Part shown: piece by piece, positions 11,071 to 21,645 of the stretch
How the letters are laid out: every line of letters starts with the position of its first letter
Numbering within the stretch: the stretch's first letter is position 1
Source of the DNA: Diabrotica undecimpunctata
Lineage: Eukaryota; Arthropoda; Insecta; Coleoptera; Chrysomelidae
Assembly: GCF_040954645.1 (NCBI RefSeq)
Contig: NC_092811.1
Span: 123,029,411 to 123,093,410 of the forward strand
Direction: 5' to 3'
DNA: 64,000 nt
Translations under genes and position numbers: made by a program
Notes under the pieces: model-generated
What the model saw: only the letters and a program-made list of their open reading frames with translations
The model's database searches: none
Told to the model about the DNA's origin: nothing

Positions 11071-11522
11071 CAACACGCACTGGCAACATTGCGTGTTGCC
11101 AGTACTTACATATGGTGCAGAGACATTAACACTAACCAAGAAGGTAAGAAATAAAATTTGTGTTACCCAAAGAGCCATGGAACGATCGATGTTAGGCATT
11201 TCTTGTAGGGATCGGATCACGAACAAGGAAATAAGACGGAGAACAGGAGTGATACATGCCATAGAAAGAATTATGACCCTTAAGTGGAACTGGGCGGGGC
11301 ACATAGCTAGAATGTCGGATAACAGATGGACACAGCGAATAATACAGTGGAGACCGAGACAAGAAGCACATCGAAATAGATGTCGTTCACCAACAAGATG
11401 GTCTGATGACATAAAACGGATCGACAAAAATTGGATGCAAACAGCACAAAACAGAAATACATGGAAAAGACTGAGGGAGACCTATATCCAGCAGTGGATA
11501 GATCCGGTAGATGATGATGATG
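11071..11522 (+). mobile_element. RTE-like LINE 3' fragment with (GAT)n tail
   Basis: A 5'-truncated LINE flanked by the 10-bp duplication ATTTGATTGG (11061-11070 and 11523-11532). It encodes the C-terminal LINE region: CVLPVLTYGAETLTL, AMERSMLGISCRDRI, WAGHIARMSDNRWTQRI and a SPTRWSDDIKRI segment, and ends in GATGATGATGAT, the microsatellite tail typical of RTE elements. The 5' junction carries an inverted filler (see findings). Confidence 0.88.
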
Positions 11523-11754
11523 ATTTGATTGGTCTGACATTATATTTATTATGACACAAATAATAAAATAAACAAACAAACAACAAACAATTGATAAGAT
11601 ATGTTAATTCATAAATTGTAATAATTATTAAGGTCTAAATTTTGATATTATTTTGAATTCCTGCATTTAATTAAAAGTATATAAATGATAGTTTTTACAT
11701 AAAATAGGATTGTTATAGTTTTTATTCTTATTAAGTAATAAAAGAAACGACTTA

Positions 11755-11944
11755 ACTCAACAATATATTAAAGCAAGAGTTGTAACCAAATTAAAAGATA
11801 ACCGGGTATTATCAGAGGCAGCAAAACATTTTAACATAAACAGAACCACAGTTTCTCTATTAATAAAAAATGGAGGGAACAGAAAACTCTCGAAAGAAAG
11901 CGGATTGGAAGACCAAAACTATATACTAAATTTACGTATGTAAA
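11755..11944 (+). pseudogene. Tc1-like transposase N-terminal fragment, opposite orientation
   Basis: The + strand reads LTQQYIKARVVTKLKDNRVL, AAKHFNINRTTVSLLIKKW and RIGRPKLYT, a Tc1-type helix-turn-helix region. It is homologous to the N-terminus of the minus-strand transposase of the same element (LKARIVTKLEDGWSLSASE at 12880-12950) but points the other way. It looks like an inverted internal duplication or a fragment of a second related element. Confidence 0.7.
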
Positions 11945-12950
11945 AATAAAATGAATGTTTTGTAATGTCTCCGTCAGCATTGATAACAGCTTGTAGTCTT
12001 CGGTCCATCTGCGTGAAAGGAACTATGAAATTGTCTTCTTCAGAGAGCTCTTCCCAAACCTGTTATATACCGTGCCAAAGCTCTTCAGCATTTTGAGGTT
12101 TAAATTACGCCGATACAACCGTTTTATAATAACCCCCCACACATTCTCGAATGGGTTAAAATCTGGACTGTAGCTGGGCCATGGTAAGGTTTCGATTTTG
12201 TTCTTCTTGAGCCACTGGGTTTATTATATTTGCAGTGTGAACAGTACAATTATCTTGTTGGAGGATAACATTATTTTCTGAATACAACTGTTTTACACTG
12301 GGAAACATGATGTTTTCTAGAATATTCAGATAAGTCTGCCCAAAAAACTTGCCATCAATACGCCATACTCTTCCCATTCCTCTAGATGAAATCTATCCCC
12401 ACACATTGGATCTAAAATGACCAACTGCTCGATATCTATCAACATATAGAGGATTAAATCTATTATTATCTGGTCTATACACCCCAATTTTGCCCTTTTT
12501 AGAAGAGTGAAAAATTTTCTCATCTGTAAATATTACCTTGTCCCAAAAATCTTGTAGCTGATGGTTTAAAGCAAATGACTGCTTCTGTTGTGGTGTAAGA
12601 GCTTGTTTTTTGCTGCAGTTCGGTACCTAAGACGCGATGCTTTAATTCTGCGCCAAGTTGGTGTCTTTCTTCCCGGAAACTGTGATATAATTCTTGCAGT
12701 TTTCGCATCTTCAAAAAGATTCTCTTCTAATCTCTCCAAAAGCGTACGATCTTCATGAGCGGTAGATATTTTTGGTCTTCCAGAACTTTGCTCGCTTTCG
12801 ACAGTTTCTTGTTCTCTCCATCTTTTATTAATATTAAAAATTGTTATTCTGCTTACGTTAAAATAGTTCGCTAGCAGATAGTGACCAACCGTCTTCTAAT
12901 TTCGTTACAATTCTTGCTTTTAGTTCTTTGCTTGCATGTAGAGCCATTTT
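11945..12950 (-). pseudogene. Tc1-like transposase, degraded
   Basis: Reads leftward from MALHASKELKARIVTKLEDG near 12946, through RWREQETVES and SSGRPKIST, to the catalytic parts VIFTDEKIF (first Asp, about 12530), VILQQDNCTVHTA (second Asp, about 12250) and SPDFNPFENVWG (Glu, about 12150), with a DD34/35E-like spacing allowing for one frameshift. Several frameshifts and stops break the gene. The N-terminal part abuts the (TA)n tail of the LINE inserted at 12978. Confidence 0.85.
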
Positions 12951-12970
12951 TTGAGGTTGAACAGAAAGTT

Positions 12971-12971
<1 letters not shown>

Positions 12972-13059
<88 letters not shown>
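12972..13059. repeat. (TA)n tract at a LINE 3' end
   Basis: About 88 bases of TA repeats at the 3' end of the minus-strand group-B LINE, next to the left copy of its target duplication. Probably the expanded microsatellite tail of the LINE. Confidence 0.9.
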
Positions 13060-13061
<2 letters not shown>

Positions 13062-14848
13062 CGGGGATCCTACAGCTTCTGCCGCTTCCCGCATTTCGAT
13101 CGCCATCTTTTTCTATCTCTCCAGATGTCTTCATCAATGGCTCCGTCTTTCATGGTTTCCATAACACCTTGTATCCAAGACTTGGCTGCTATTCCTCGTT
13201 TCCTTCTATTACTTGGATTGTATTCCATAGCTCTTTTTGGCCATCTGTTGTCGTCCATCTTCTGTACGTGTCGATACCATATTAACTGTCTAGTTTCTAT
13301 TCTTTAAGAAGTTGTATGTACTCTATCTGTTTTTCTTCTAATTTCAGAATTAGGTATACGTTCTACTCTTGATATATGGCAAGCTCTTCTCAGGTAGTCC
13401 ATTTCAACCGTGTCAACTTTTTTCTTTCCTTTTACTGTCATTTGTAACATTCTGCTCCATATGTAAGAATGGGCTCTACAATTACTTTGTAGATAGTCAT
13501 TTTAGTTCTCATAGTAGCTTTGTTGGACCAAAGTATTTAATTCAGAATTTGAACACTCTTCCTGCCTTGTTGCACTCTATAGTCTATATCTCGTTCCGTT
13601 GTTCCTTTACTGCAGATAATACTTCCCAAATATTTGTATTCGTAGCACCTTTTCATTTGTCTAATTTCCAAATCCGGGTCTTCGTCTTCACTGCCTATCC
13701 GCATATATTCTGTTTTAGACATATTCATACTCATCCCCCATTTTTCGTATTCATCTTTGAGCTTTCTAAGCATATAATCTGCATCTTCTTCACAGCTTGC
13801 AATTAGTACTTGATCATCTGCAAAGAACAGCGTTGTCAGATAATGGTTGTTAAGCTTCAACCCCATTCCCGCACATTTTTGTCTCCACTGGTGCAGTGTT
13901 TCTTGGATATATATTTTGAATAGTGTGGGGGAAAGACAACATCCTTGTCTCAAGCCTTTCGTTACTGTAAATACCCTTGAGAAAGTATTTCCTGTTTTTA
14001 CAGTGCTTTGAGGGCATTTATACATGTTCAGTATTGCTTTTAGATATGTTTTACTAAGGTCCGTTTTCGTCAAGACACTAAATAAGAGTTTTAAAGGAAC
14101 TGTATCATAAGCCTTCTCCAGATTTATAAATACCAGATGCGTAGGGAGGTTTCGAGCTGTTCGTTTTTCAATTACTTGTTAAAGGGCAAATGTGTTGTCC
14201 ACGCACGATCTTCCTGCTCTGAAGCCGCCTTGTTCTTCAATTTCTTTATACTCCTCTTCTATTCTTCTTTTCAATGTACGACCATATAACCTTCCCAGCG
14301 AGCTAGTTACGCTAATGCCTTTATAATTTCCGCATTCTTTTCTGTCTCTCTTTTTATAAATGGGGCTAATGTGGGCCAAATTCCAATCGTCTGGAATCGT
14401 TTGGCCTTCAATTAAGCATTTATTAAAAATATTCACTAAGCTTTCCAAAAGAGCATCCGGTCGATGGGAATGTCTCCAGGCCCGGGTGTTTCTCCACTTT
14501 TCATTTGTTTCAATTCTTTTTTCAGTTCTTCTTTGTTTATCTTATGCACCTCTGAGTTTTCTGTCATTGAGATATGGTCAGGTCTTTCCATAAATTCGTG
14601 CCTACTTTCTGTTAATAGCGTTTCGTAATATTTTTCCCACTTTTTATTTTGAATCAGGTTTATATTTCCCTCATCTTTTCTTTCTTTTCTAATACTTTTT
14701 ATGAATTTCCAAGCTTGTGTCACTTTGGTTCCTCCTAAGCATCGGTACATCTCTTCGCATTTCTCTTCCCACATTTCGTTTTTTCTTTTAGTGACTTCCT
14801 TCTTTCCTTCCCTGTTGAGTCTGCTGTAAATTCTGCGAGCTGTTATAT
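12978..14848 (-). mobile_element. Group-B LINE, 5'-truncated, nested in the Tc1-like element
   Basis: Flanked by AACAGAAAGTTATATAA (14849-14865) and the same with one extra T (12960-12977), a target duplication of about 17 bp. The minus strand encodes the linker and RT: WEKYYETLLTESRHEF, KQMKSGETPGPGDIP, SPIYKKRDRKECGNYKGIS, GGFRAGRSCVDNTFAL, VTKGLRQGCCLSPTLFKIY, LTTLFFADDQVLIASCEED with an intact FADD, and the tail segment MDDNRWPKRAMEYNPSNRR. There are a few frameshifts. The endonuclease domain is missing. Confidence 0.9.
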
Positions 14849-14994
14849 AACAGAAAGTTATATAACAAATTTTAAGATTTGGCAGTGACAGTGACAGTAT
14901 GTAAATAATAAGTATTTATCCTTCAAAATACACTGCTCAATTTTTTACAAAATACGCTTTAAGAGTCGTATCAGTTTTTTAGAAACCAGCTGTA

Positions 14995-15540
14995 CATTTG
15001 TATGCAAATTTAGAGATAACAGAACAGGTAACTTCCATAAAATATTTGGGAACAAATATCAACAGCCAGTGTTACCAAAAAAAAAGAAATCCTATCAAGA
15101 ATCGAACAAGAGAGAAAACTCATGAAGACGAAAACATTTTTTACAAGATCAAACCTTAGTCTAGAGCTCAGAATTCGAATGATCAGATGTTACGTTTTTC
15201 CTGTTTTGCTGTATGGCTCTGAAAGTTAGGCAATAGACTCATGGATACAAAAAGTTACCAATGGTAAGGTACTTCTGCGCATGAGTAAACAAAAAGAATT
15301 ATAGCATAATCAAAGAGAGAAAAATACAATACTTGTATTTTTCATGTGGAAGGTCATGTGGAAGGTAAAGTGCAGGCAAAAGATCAGTTGGAAGACGCCA
15401 GAACTCGTGGCTGAAAGACCTATCCAGACGGTTTGACCTCTCATCCACAGAAATCTTTCGTGTAGCAGTTTTCAAAGCTATAATTGCCATTTGAATCGCC
15501 AACCTTCGAAAGGAGATGGCGCAATAAGAAGAAGTAAATA
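14995..15540 (+). mobile_element. Group-A LINE, 3' part (continues 10678-10997)
   Basis: Continues after the Tc1-like insertion with YANLEITEQVTSIKYLGTN, LELRIRMIRCYVFPVLLYGS, and a decayed C-terminus, ending near GGAGATGGCGCAATAAGAAGAAG, a variant of the group-A GGAGATGGCACTTGAAGAAG tail. Many frameshifts. Confidence 0.8.
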
Positions 15541-15965
15541 GTACATGCTGCTTGCTGTATTACTGCTGTCAGTTACCCAGAACAATCACTTTAAAGACAG
15601 GTCTTCCGAATTGGCGTTACCTCTATAAGATCTAGGGATTTCATACTCATTTATATAAATATTTGTCCGACGAAATAAAATCTTAACACTCACTATCGTT
15701 CAAATTCAAAAGCATTTTTAAACAATTTATTTTTAAATAATGCGATACTTAAGTATTTAATTATTAGGTACATCATTATTTAGTTATTGATAAACAAAAT
15801 ACAAACAGCTCTTTAATATTCATACGTGTTATAGAAATTGATTGCTGTATATCTGGTACTCAGCGTCAATTAGAATGCTTACAAGCCCCTATAGGCTACA
15901 TAAGGTTGAATGATTTAGTTTACTCAGTATGTAAAAAAACAAAGAGAATTAAATTTTATATTAAC
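15541..15965. other. No gene recognised
   Basis: AT-rich spacer between the LINE and the 3' end of the second unknown gene. Nothing recognised. Confidence 0.5.
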
Positions 15966-15971
15966 TTTATT
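15966..15971 (-). promoter_or_regulatory. Candidate poly(A) signal of unknown gene copy 2
   Basis: AATAAA on the minus strand 25 bases past the stop at 15996, in the same sequence context as 6686-6691. Confidence 0.55.
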
Positions 15972-15995
15972 TCTTATAAACAATTTTTTGGTATT

Positions 15996-16506
15996 TTAAG
16001 TTGGATTTTCCTCGAACTCAGTCATCCAGTGGTAAAGTGACTTCTCGCCAATAGCTAGAGTATTCAAAAACATATTTTTACATACCCTAACACTACCAAT
16101 ATCGGCATTCAGGAAATATGAAAATGAAACGTTCCTTCTAGAATCTTCAAAGACTCTTCTACGTTTAACTTCAGTCTTTTGGACAAGCGATCTAACATAT
16201 ACTTTCTTTTCGTCCCAAGACATTTTCCAGAAATCGGAGAATATGTCTTGTCTTAAATTATCAGTGACTCTAAAACACTGAAAGTACATTTGTTCTGTAT
16301 GGCTGCATCTCGGCTTTATCTTCCTGGATGGTTTAAACACGTATAACACTTCACCATCGGATGTTTTTGTTTTTGAATAGTATACTTCCCCTTTACACCT
16401 TCTAGATTTTTGTATGGTGCGTTCCCATGACTCTTGCCTAGATTGTCCATTCGGGCGTCTTTTTCTGGTATTCTGGACAATTGTATAACCTGATACTGTA
16501 AACAAC
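15996..16506 (-). CDS. Unrecognised insect protein, last exon, copy 2
   Basis: Paralogue of the exon at 6725-7232, on the same strand 9 kb away. It begins after a TTTTTTAG acceptor at the same codon phase (first base 16506) with LFTVSGYTIVQNTRKRRPNG and ends VRVCKNMFLNTLAIGEKSLY plus an extended tail (EFEENPT). It shares GEVYYSKTKTSDG, KIKPRC, FWKMSWDEKK and the final VCKNMF block; differences are mostly conservative. Homology continues upstream of the exon (TAGTTTTACTATTTT) and downstream through the poly(A) signal, so the duplication was genomic, not by retroposition. The function is unknown. The 5' exon is not identified; about 50 bases upstream lies a hAT-like end (16556). Confidence 0.75.
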
Positions 16507-16555
16507 CTAAAAAATTTTCGCTTAAAAATAGTAAAACTATTATACGTTAACTGAC

Positions 16556-17724
16556 CAGTGGCGCACCCAGAGGGGGGTTTTGGGGGTTAAAACCTCTCCC
16601 AGGGTATATAAAGTAAAAATATATATATAAAGGATAGTATGAAAATGTAACTTGTCTTTCACACACAATATACAAAATCCAAAACGCTAATTTAATAAAT
16701 AAGCATGTAGCGACCTGTACATGTGAAAGGCAAAAACAGGTAATAAACCATATGGCTCTAAAGCAACGCCGTTTAGACATTTTATTATAAATTTAATTTG
16801 TTTACAAATTATTATTTAAAATGAAGTTTAGGATTTAAATTATTATTTTTCATTATATTTAGATATAGATACCTAATATTAGGCTCATGATAAGAGTAGA
16901 CAGAACGAGTGTGTTGCAAGTATCATACGCCTGCAAGACTGTATCTGCGACGGCCTGGTGCACTGTTACAGGTTGTGTTCCTCTGTATATGTTAGCAGTA
17001 GAAAGGAGACATCTCTTTGACAGAAGAGAGCATTTGACAACAGCCATAAAAAAGAAGAAAGGGAAAGATGGCACGAACCGTGAAACAACACGGAAGATGA
17101 TGCCCAGTGGACCAAGATGCTGATCCCGAGCCCAAGGGACTGGGTAGATTGCCTGCTTTAGGGCGTATCTTCATAGGTTCAGAAAGAACGATACAGATAA
17201 ATACCCATACTGCGAATATTCCGACACTGTTACTCACACAATGCTGGAGTGTAATAAATGTACAGTGAAGAGAAACAGAATGTATAGAGAAATAGGTATG
17301 AACCCTGTGACTGTGAGGGAGATGATCGTGAAGATGGCGGGAAGTAAGGAAGGATGGAATAGTGTTTATAATTACATCCGAACAGTAATTCAAAAGAAAG
17401 AAGAAGAAGAGAAAAACCAACCGGACCAACGACAGAGATAAGATCTAGATAAGAGAAGGGAGTGTTCCAAAAATGTCGTCAGCCTTACAACGGCCATCCC
17501 ACTTTCAGAGTACGGTACGTGCGACAGTCAACTGCGCACAAGCAGTAGAGGGTGCTTTTAGTTGATAGGCAGGATAAACAGACACCTGAATCTTTGGCAC
17601 TGCCATCTTTAGTACTTTAAATTAAACTAAAACCCAAATTTTAAGGAGTTAAAATGGAAGTAGCATAAAAAAATTTCGGTGCCCAACCAAACTCCCACCC
17701 AGGTACATTCTAGGTGAGCCACTG
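16556..17724. repeat. Possible hAT transposon ends
   Basis: CAGTGGCGCACCCAGAGGGG at 16556 resembles hAT termini. CTAGGTGAGCCACTG, ending at 17724, is its near-mirror (14 of the first 16 bases fit). However, the 8-bp flanks (TAACTGAC and GAAAGGTC) do not match as a target duplication, so the two ends may not belong together. The interval contains an R1-like fragment. Confidence 0.3.
16870..17440 (+). mobile_element. R1-like LINE C-terminal fragment
   Basis: The + strand reads SYACKTVSATAWCTVTGCVP, LYMLAVERRHLFDRRE, then YCEYSDTVTHTMLECNKCTV and GWNSVYNYIRTVIQKKEEEE. This fits the C-terminal region with a Cys/His cluster of R1-type elements. A frameshift near 17120 separates the two parts. Truncated at the 5' side. 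Confidence 0.75.
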
Positions 17725-17860
17725 GAAAGGTCCACTTGAAATCTGCACATACTTTTTTAATACAAGTATATAATATACATGTACAAATCAGCATATTGCT
17801 TTAACTGCAGCCAATTATTGTCAATCAATAAAGAGATACATCACCTACGGACATTTAAAA
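17441..17860. other. No gene recognised
   Basis: Low-complexity and unassigned sequence apart from the hAT-like end near 17710-17724. Confidence 0.45.
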
Positions 17861-17861
17861 T

Positions 17862-18330
17862 TGGAACTAAGAGTTATGTTGGCGAGGTGCTATGTTTTTT
17901 CGACTTTGTTTTATGAAATGGAATCCTGGACCTTAAATGCGACATCAATAAAAAAAACTTGGATCATTCGAGCTGTAGGTGTATAGAAGAATTCTGAAAA
18001 TATCGTGGACGTAACACGTCACAAACAAAGAGATTCTGTGAAGGATGAATAATGAAATAGAAATTTTAAATACAATTAAAACAAGAAAATTGGAATATTT
18101 CGGACATATTACACGTGGAGAGAAATACACCTTGCTCCAACTTATTATGCAGGGAAAGATCCAAGGAAAAAGAAGCATAGGGAGGCGTAGAATGTCATGG
18201 CTGCGCAACCTTAGAGAGTGGTACAGATGTACATCAAATGAACTTTTCAGGGCAGCCGTCTCAAAAGTCCGAATAGCTATGATGATTGCCGACCTCCGCC
18301 GCGGAGATGGCACTTGAAGAAAAAGACTTA
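17862..18330 (+). mobile_element. Group-A LINE C-terminal fragment with (GAA) tail
   Basis: LELRVMLARCYVFSTLFYEM at about 17865, then from 18045 NEIEILNTIKTRKLEYFGHI, LLQLIMQGKIQGKRSIGRRR and AVSKVRIAMMIADLRRGDGT, followed by the family tail GATGGCACTTGAAGAAAAAG. 5'-truncated, one frameshift near 17960-18040. Confidence 0.88.
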
Positions 18331-18334
18331 GTAG

Positions 18335-19540
18335 TCATCTTAAAATCAAGTCGCGTAAATTTACGAGACTTATACAATACACAAGGAACAGGGTTGGAGT
18401 TATTTCGACTTGTGATCTCTCTAAATAGGTTTAAATTTCTTTTACGGCACTTAAGATTTGACAATTCTGAAACTCGCGAAGAACGCAAGAAGCTGAACAA
18501 GTCAGCACCCACACGGAAAATATTTGATGCTATCGTTATTAACTGCAAAACTACTTACAGTCCTTTTTATTTTTTTTCAGTCTTTTTCAACAGTGGATAA
18601 GAAACTGGAAGCGTTTCGAGGGCGTTGCTCATTTAGGCAATATATTCCAAATAAACCCAATAAATATGGAATTAAAATTTTCGCCCTGGTTGATGTTAAC
18701 TGTTACTTTATTTCAAATCTTGAAGTCTATATAGGGCAGCAACATAGTGGTCCTTATACTGTAAGCAACTTTCCCAAAGCGGTAGTCTTGGGATTATGTA
18801 AACCCATATACGGATCAGGAAGGAATATTACTACCGATAACGTAAACAAGTATGGATATATTAGAGTCGTTGTACGCGAAAAAGCTGACGTTAGTTGGTA
18901 CAATTCGTAAAAACTAAACAGAATTACCACCTGAGTTTGTCAACCCCCCAAAGTCACGGTTGGTCAACAGCAGTTTATTTTTTTTTCCACAAAATGCCAT
19001 TCTTGTGCCGTATAAACCTAAGTAAAATAAAAATGTCCTACTGTTATTCAATATTCATTATGATAATAAAATATGTATATGAACTAACCGGTAAAGTTGA
19101 AATCATAATGAATTATAAAAATACTAAAGGAGTTGTTGATACCTTTGACAAGCTGTGTGCTGCCTAGAACACTTCAAGAAATACCAGGAGATGGCCAACG
19201 GTAGTTTTCTATTCGATGCTAAATATTGTAGGTATTATTGCAAATGTCATTTTTCATTCCAACAATCCCGATAATGTAACCAGCGGAAGATTTTTTAACA
19301 AAGTTTAGTTAAACAATTAGTTGACAATCACCTTCGTGCTCATGCTACGCTTTCTTGTTTGCCATAGTTAATGAAATTAAGAATTACAGAACTGGTTAAA
19401 TCTAAAGATCCACCACCGCCTCCAGCTGGTAATATTCGCCAACAAAGGGGACGCTGCAGTTACTGCAGCGGATCAAGTATTCATGTGGTAAATGTGAAAA
19501 ATATATAATATGTGTTTACAACATTGCACAAATATATGTA
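18335..19540 (+). pseudogene. piggyBac-like transposase relic 1
   Basis: Starts directly after a group-A LINE tail. Frames with indels give ISLNRFKFLLRHLRFDNSET, KKLEAFRGRCSFRQYIPNKP, NKYGIKIFALVDVN, NLEVYIGQQHSGPY, GSGRNITTDNVN, YKNTKGVVDTFDKLCAA and, near 19438, QQRGRCSYCSG plus a Cys-rich end. These are, in order, the piggyBac core, the FRGR and TTDN catalytic surroundings, the GGVD-T-D segment and the terminal Cys-rich domain. Many stops. TTAA-flanked ends were not found. Confidence 0.88.
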
Positions 19541-19580
19541 ATGAAAGGGTATATCAGGCAAAATAATTAATATATAGAGT

Positions 19581-20443
19581 AAGATTTCAGAGCGATCAGA
19601 CATAACTTATTTTCACACAGATGAAACCTTAGAGTCTGAGTAGCGTCTCGTGTGCTTTGAATACCTGCGTATTTATGAAACTTGCTGAGTGACACCTGAG
19701 CAGGTACCAGGTGAGAAAGGTAACTAAAAATAAGAGCTATTTAACTTAAATTTACATAATTGATTTTTATACATATTTTGTAGAATATTATTTTGAAAAT
19801 ACTGTAATAACTGTCAGACACTTGTCATGGACCAGAACTTTTGTCAGACGCTTTAAAGCTCCACTAAAATTAAATGAACTTTACTTACTTTTACATGTCT
19901 GATTTTTAAATAGAGATGCAAAAATATTTAATCGGATCGAAAACAGTAAGTATTCTTAATGTATTTGAATTTTTTACTCTAAGGCTCATGCGCACAGTAC
20001 TCTCCCGCTCATACTTCTGGTTAACTAATTTTTGTGTTTGAGGGACGTTTTGTCATTTTAATTTGTCTGACTGATTAAATATAACTTTATTATAGTTCCA
20101 TTAATAACATATTTAAAAATCAGACATGTAAAAGTAAGTAAAGTTCATTTAATTTTAGTGGAGCTTTAAAGCGTCTGACAAAAGTTCTGGTCCATGACAA
20201 GTGTCTGACAGTTATTACAGTATTTTCAAAATACTTAATAGTCTACAAAATATGTATAAAAATCAGTTATGTAAATTTAAGTTAAATAGCTCTTATTTTT
20301 AGTTACCTTTCTCACCTGGTATCTGCCCAGGTATCACTCAGCAAGTTTCATAAATACGCAGGTATTCAAAGCACACGAGACGCTACTTAGACTAAGGTTT
20401 CATCTGTGTGAAAATAAGTTATGTCTGATCGCTCTGGGATCTT
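19581..20443. repeat. 863-bp foldback element with about 325-bp arms
   Basis: The left arm (about 19581-19912) and right arm (about 20110-20443) are reverse complements with few differences. Examples are GCGATCAGACATAACTTATT at 19592 mirrored at 20413-20432, and GACCAGAACTTTTGTCAGAC near 19830 mirrored near 20175. A 197-bp unique spacer separates them. No coding capacity was seen. Flanks show no convincing target duplication. A transcript across it would fold into a very long hairpin. Confidence 0.92.
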
Positions 20444-21640
20444 GGACTAATAGTGTAGTAAAATAATAATAACTGTTTTAGATAATAACAGTTCATTTTA
20501 TTTTATCACAAGAATTTTTTTAATCCGTCTCATACTTGATATTTCAATAAGCGGACTCACAGTCCGCCGCGTGTACTGATGCAACTTTTTGAGGCACGCG
20601 TCTGAAAGGTTAAATTCTACCATTGTAAATGCATACCCACCTTAACTTTTTTCCAATATGGAAATATTATGGAATTTATATAATAGATGCATAACATTTT
20701 TTTTAATTAGGAGAATGGACAAGTGGAATCCGTTCTTGGACAAGTAAAATCCGTTCTGAGTGTAATAATTTATCGACCAATAACAATACCCTTACTTCTA
20801 TATATATTTATTTACACCAGTTGAACAAATATTTTTGTTTTACAAAATAATTCAGTCAAAAATGCAAATTTTCATAAATAATATACACAACAATTCATGT
20901 ACCTGTTACAATTTATGTTTCAAAAATAACTTTATACAATATATTACCAATATTTACTGTTAATTCTCAGTGTGTAAATGTTTGAATTAACGCACAAACA
21001 AATGATACGTTTGTTTGAAGGATTCAGTAGCTGCATTTTATAAATTACAGTCCAGTTCTTCTGTATAATTTTTTATTAGAGAAGTTCTTTATAAAGTTTG
21101 CATATCCGTTAAATTTGTTTTTTTTAACATTCCTGTCTTAAATTTTGCAGTAACTTTAATAGACCAATGATGTGGGTACTTAAATAATCTCTTCAGGTAT
21201 AAAATATTATCATTAAGACTCATCTAAGTTTCTTAGGTAGAATTAAAATTTCCAATCGATATAAAATTTCTCATTGTCAATTAGCGAGATGCGAATGCTA
21301 TTATCTATAGTAGACGCCATAGTTAGAATGCAGTGCAAGTAAGATAAGTAATGTATTTCTTACGGGAGAACGACCGTCCACATTGCCGGTTTGCCCTTAG
21401 CGGCGTATCAGGACCGGATTTAAAAATCATAGCACTTCAATATACGCGCACACAACAATTGCCTACGTTTGTATAAAAGACTATCATTATTGTTTCAATT
21501 AAATCATGATTTAATCATCGATGTATTATTAAGAGAGTTACATTGTCGAACTAATCAATAACATGAAGAAAAATACTATAAAAAAGTAAAATATAAACAA
21601 AAACTCATTGTCGAATTCTACAGGAAAGATTTTTAGGTTT
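20444..21640. other. No gene; short repeats
   Basis: Contains a small hairpin (GCGGACT-CAC-AGTCCGC at 20551-20567), two near copies of GGACAAGTGGAATCCGTTCT around 20716-20755, and at about 21300-21420 a diverged member of the repeat also seen at 36815 and 39825. No coding sequence recognised. Confidence 0.5.
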
Positions 21641-21645
21641 TATAA

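Larger units (their letters stand above)
11000..14992 (-). mobile_element. Tc1-like transposon holding two nested LINEs
   Basis: TA-flanked inverted repeats of about 66 bp begin CAGCTGGTTCCTAAAAAA at 11000 and end TTTTTTAGAAACCAGCTG at 14992. Both contain GTCGTATCA and the inner GAGCAGTGTATTT. Removing the two inner LINEs with one copy of each duplication leaves about 1.64 kb, normal for Tc1-like elements. The transposase is on the minus strand (11945-12950). The insertion splits a group-A LINE exactly at a TA. Confidence 0.9.

Noticed and set aside
16556..17724. A complete hAT element bounded by CAGTGGCG and GAGCCACTG
   Set aside because: The ends look alike, but the adjacent 8-bp flanks do not match and the interior is R1-like, so I keep it only as possible separate ends.
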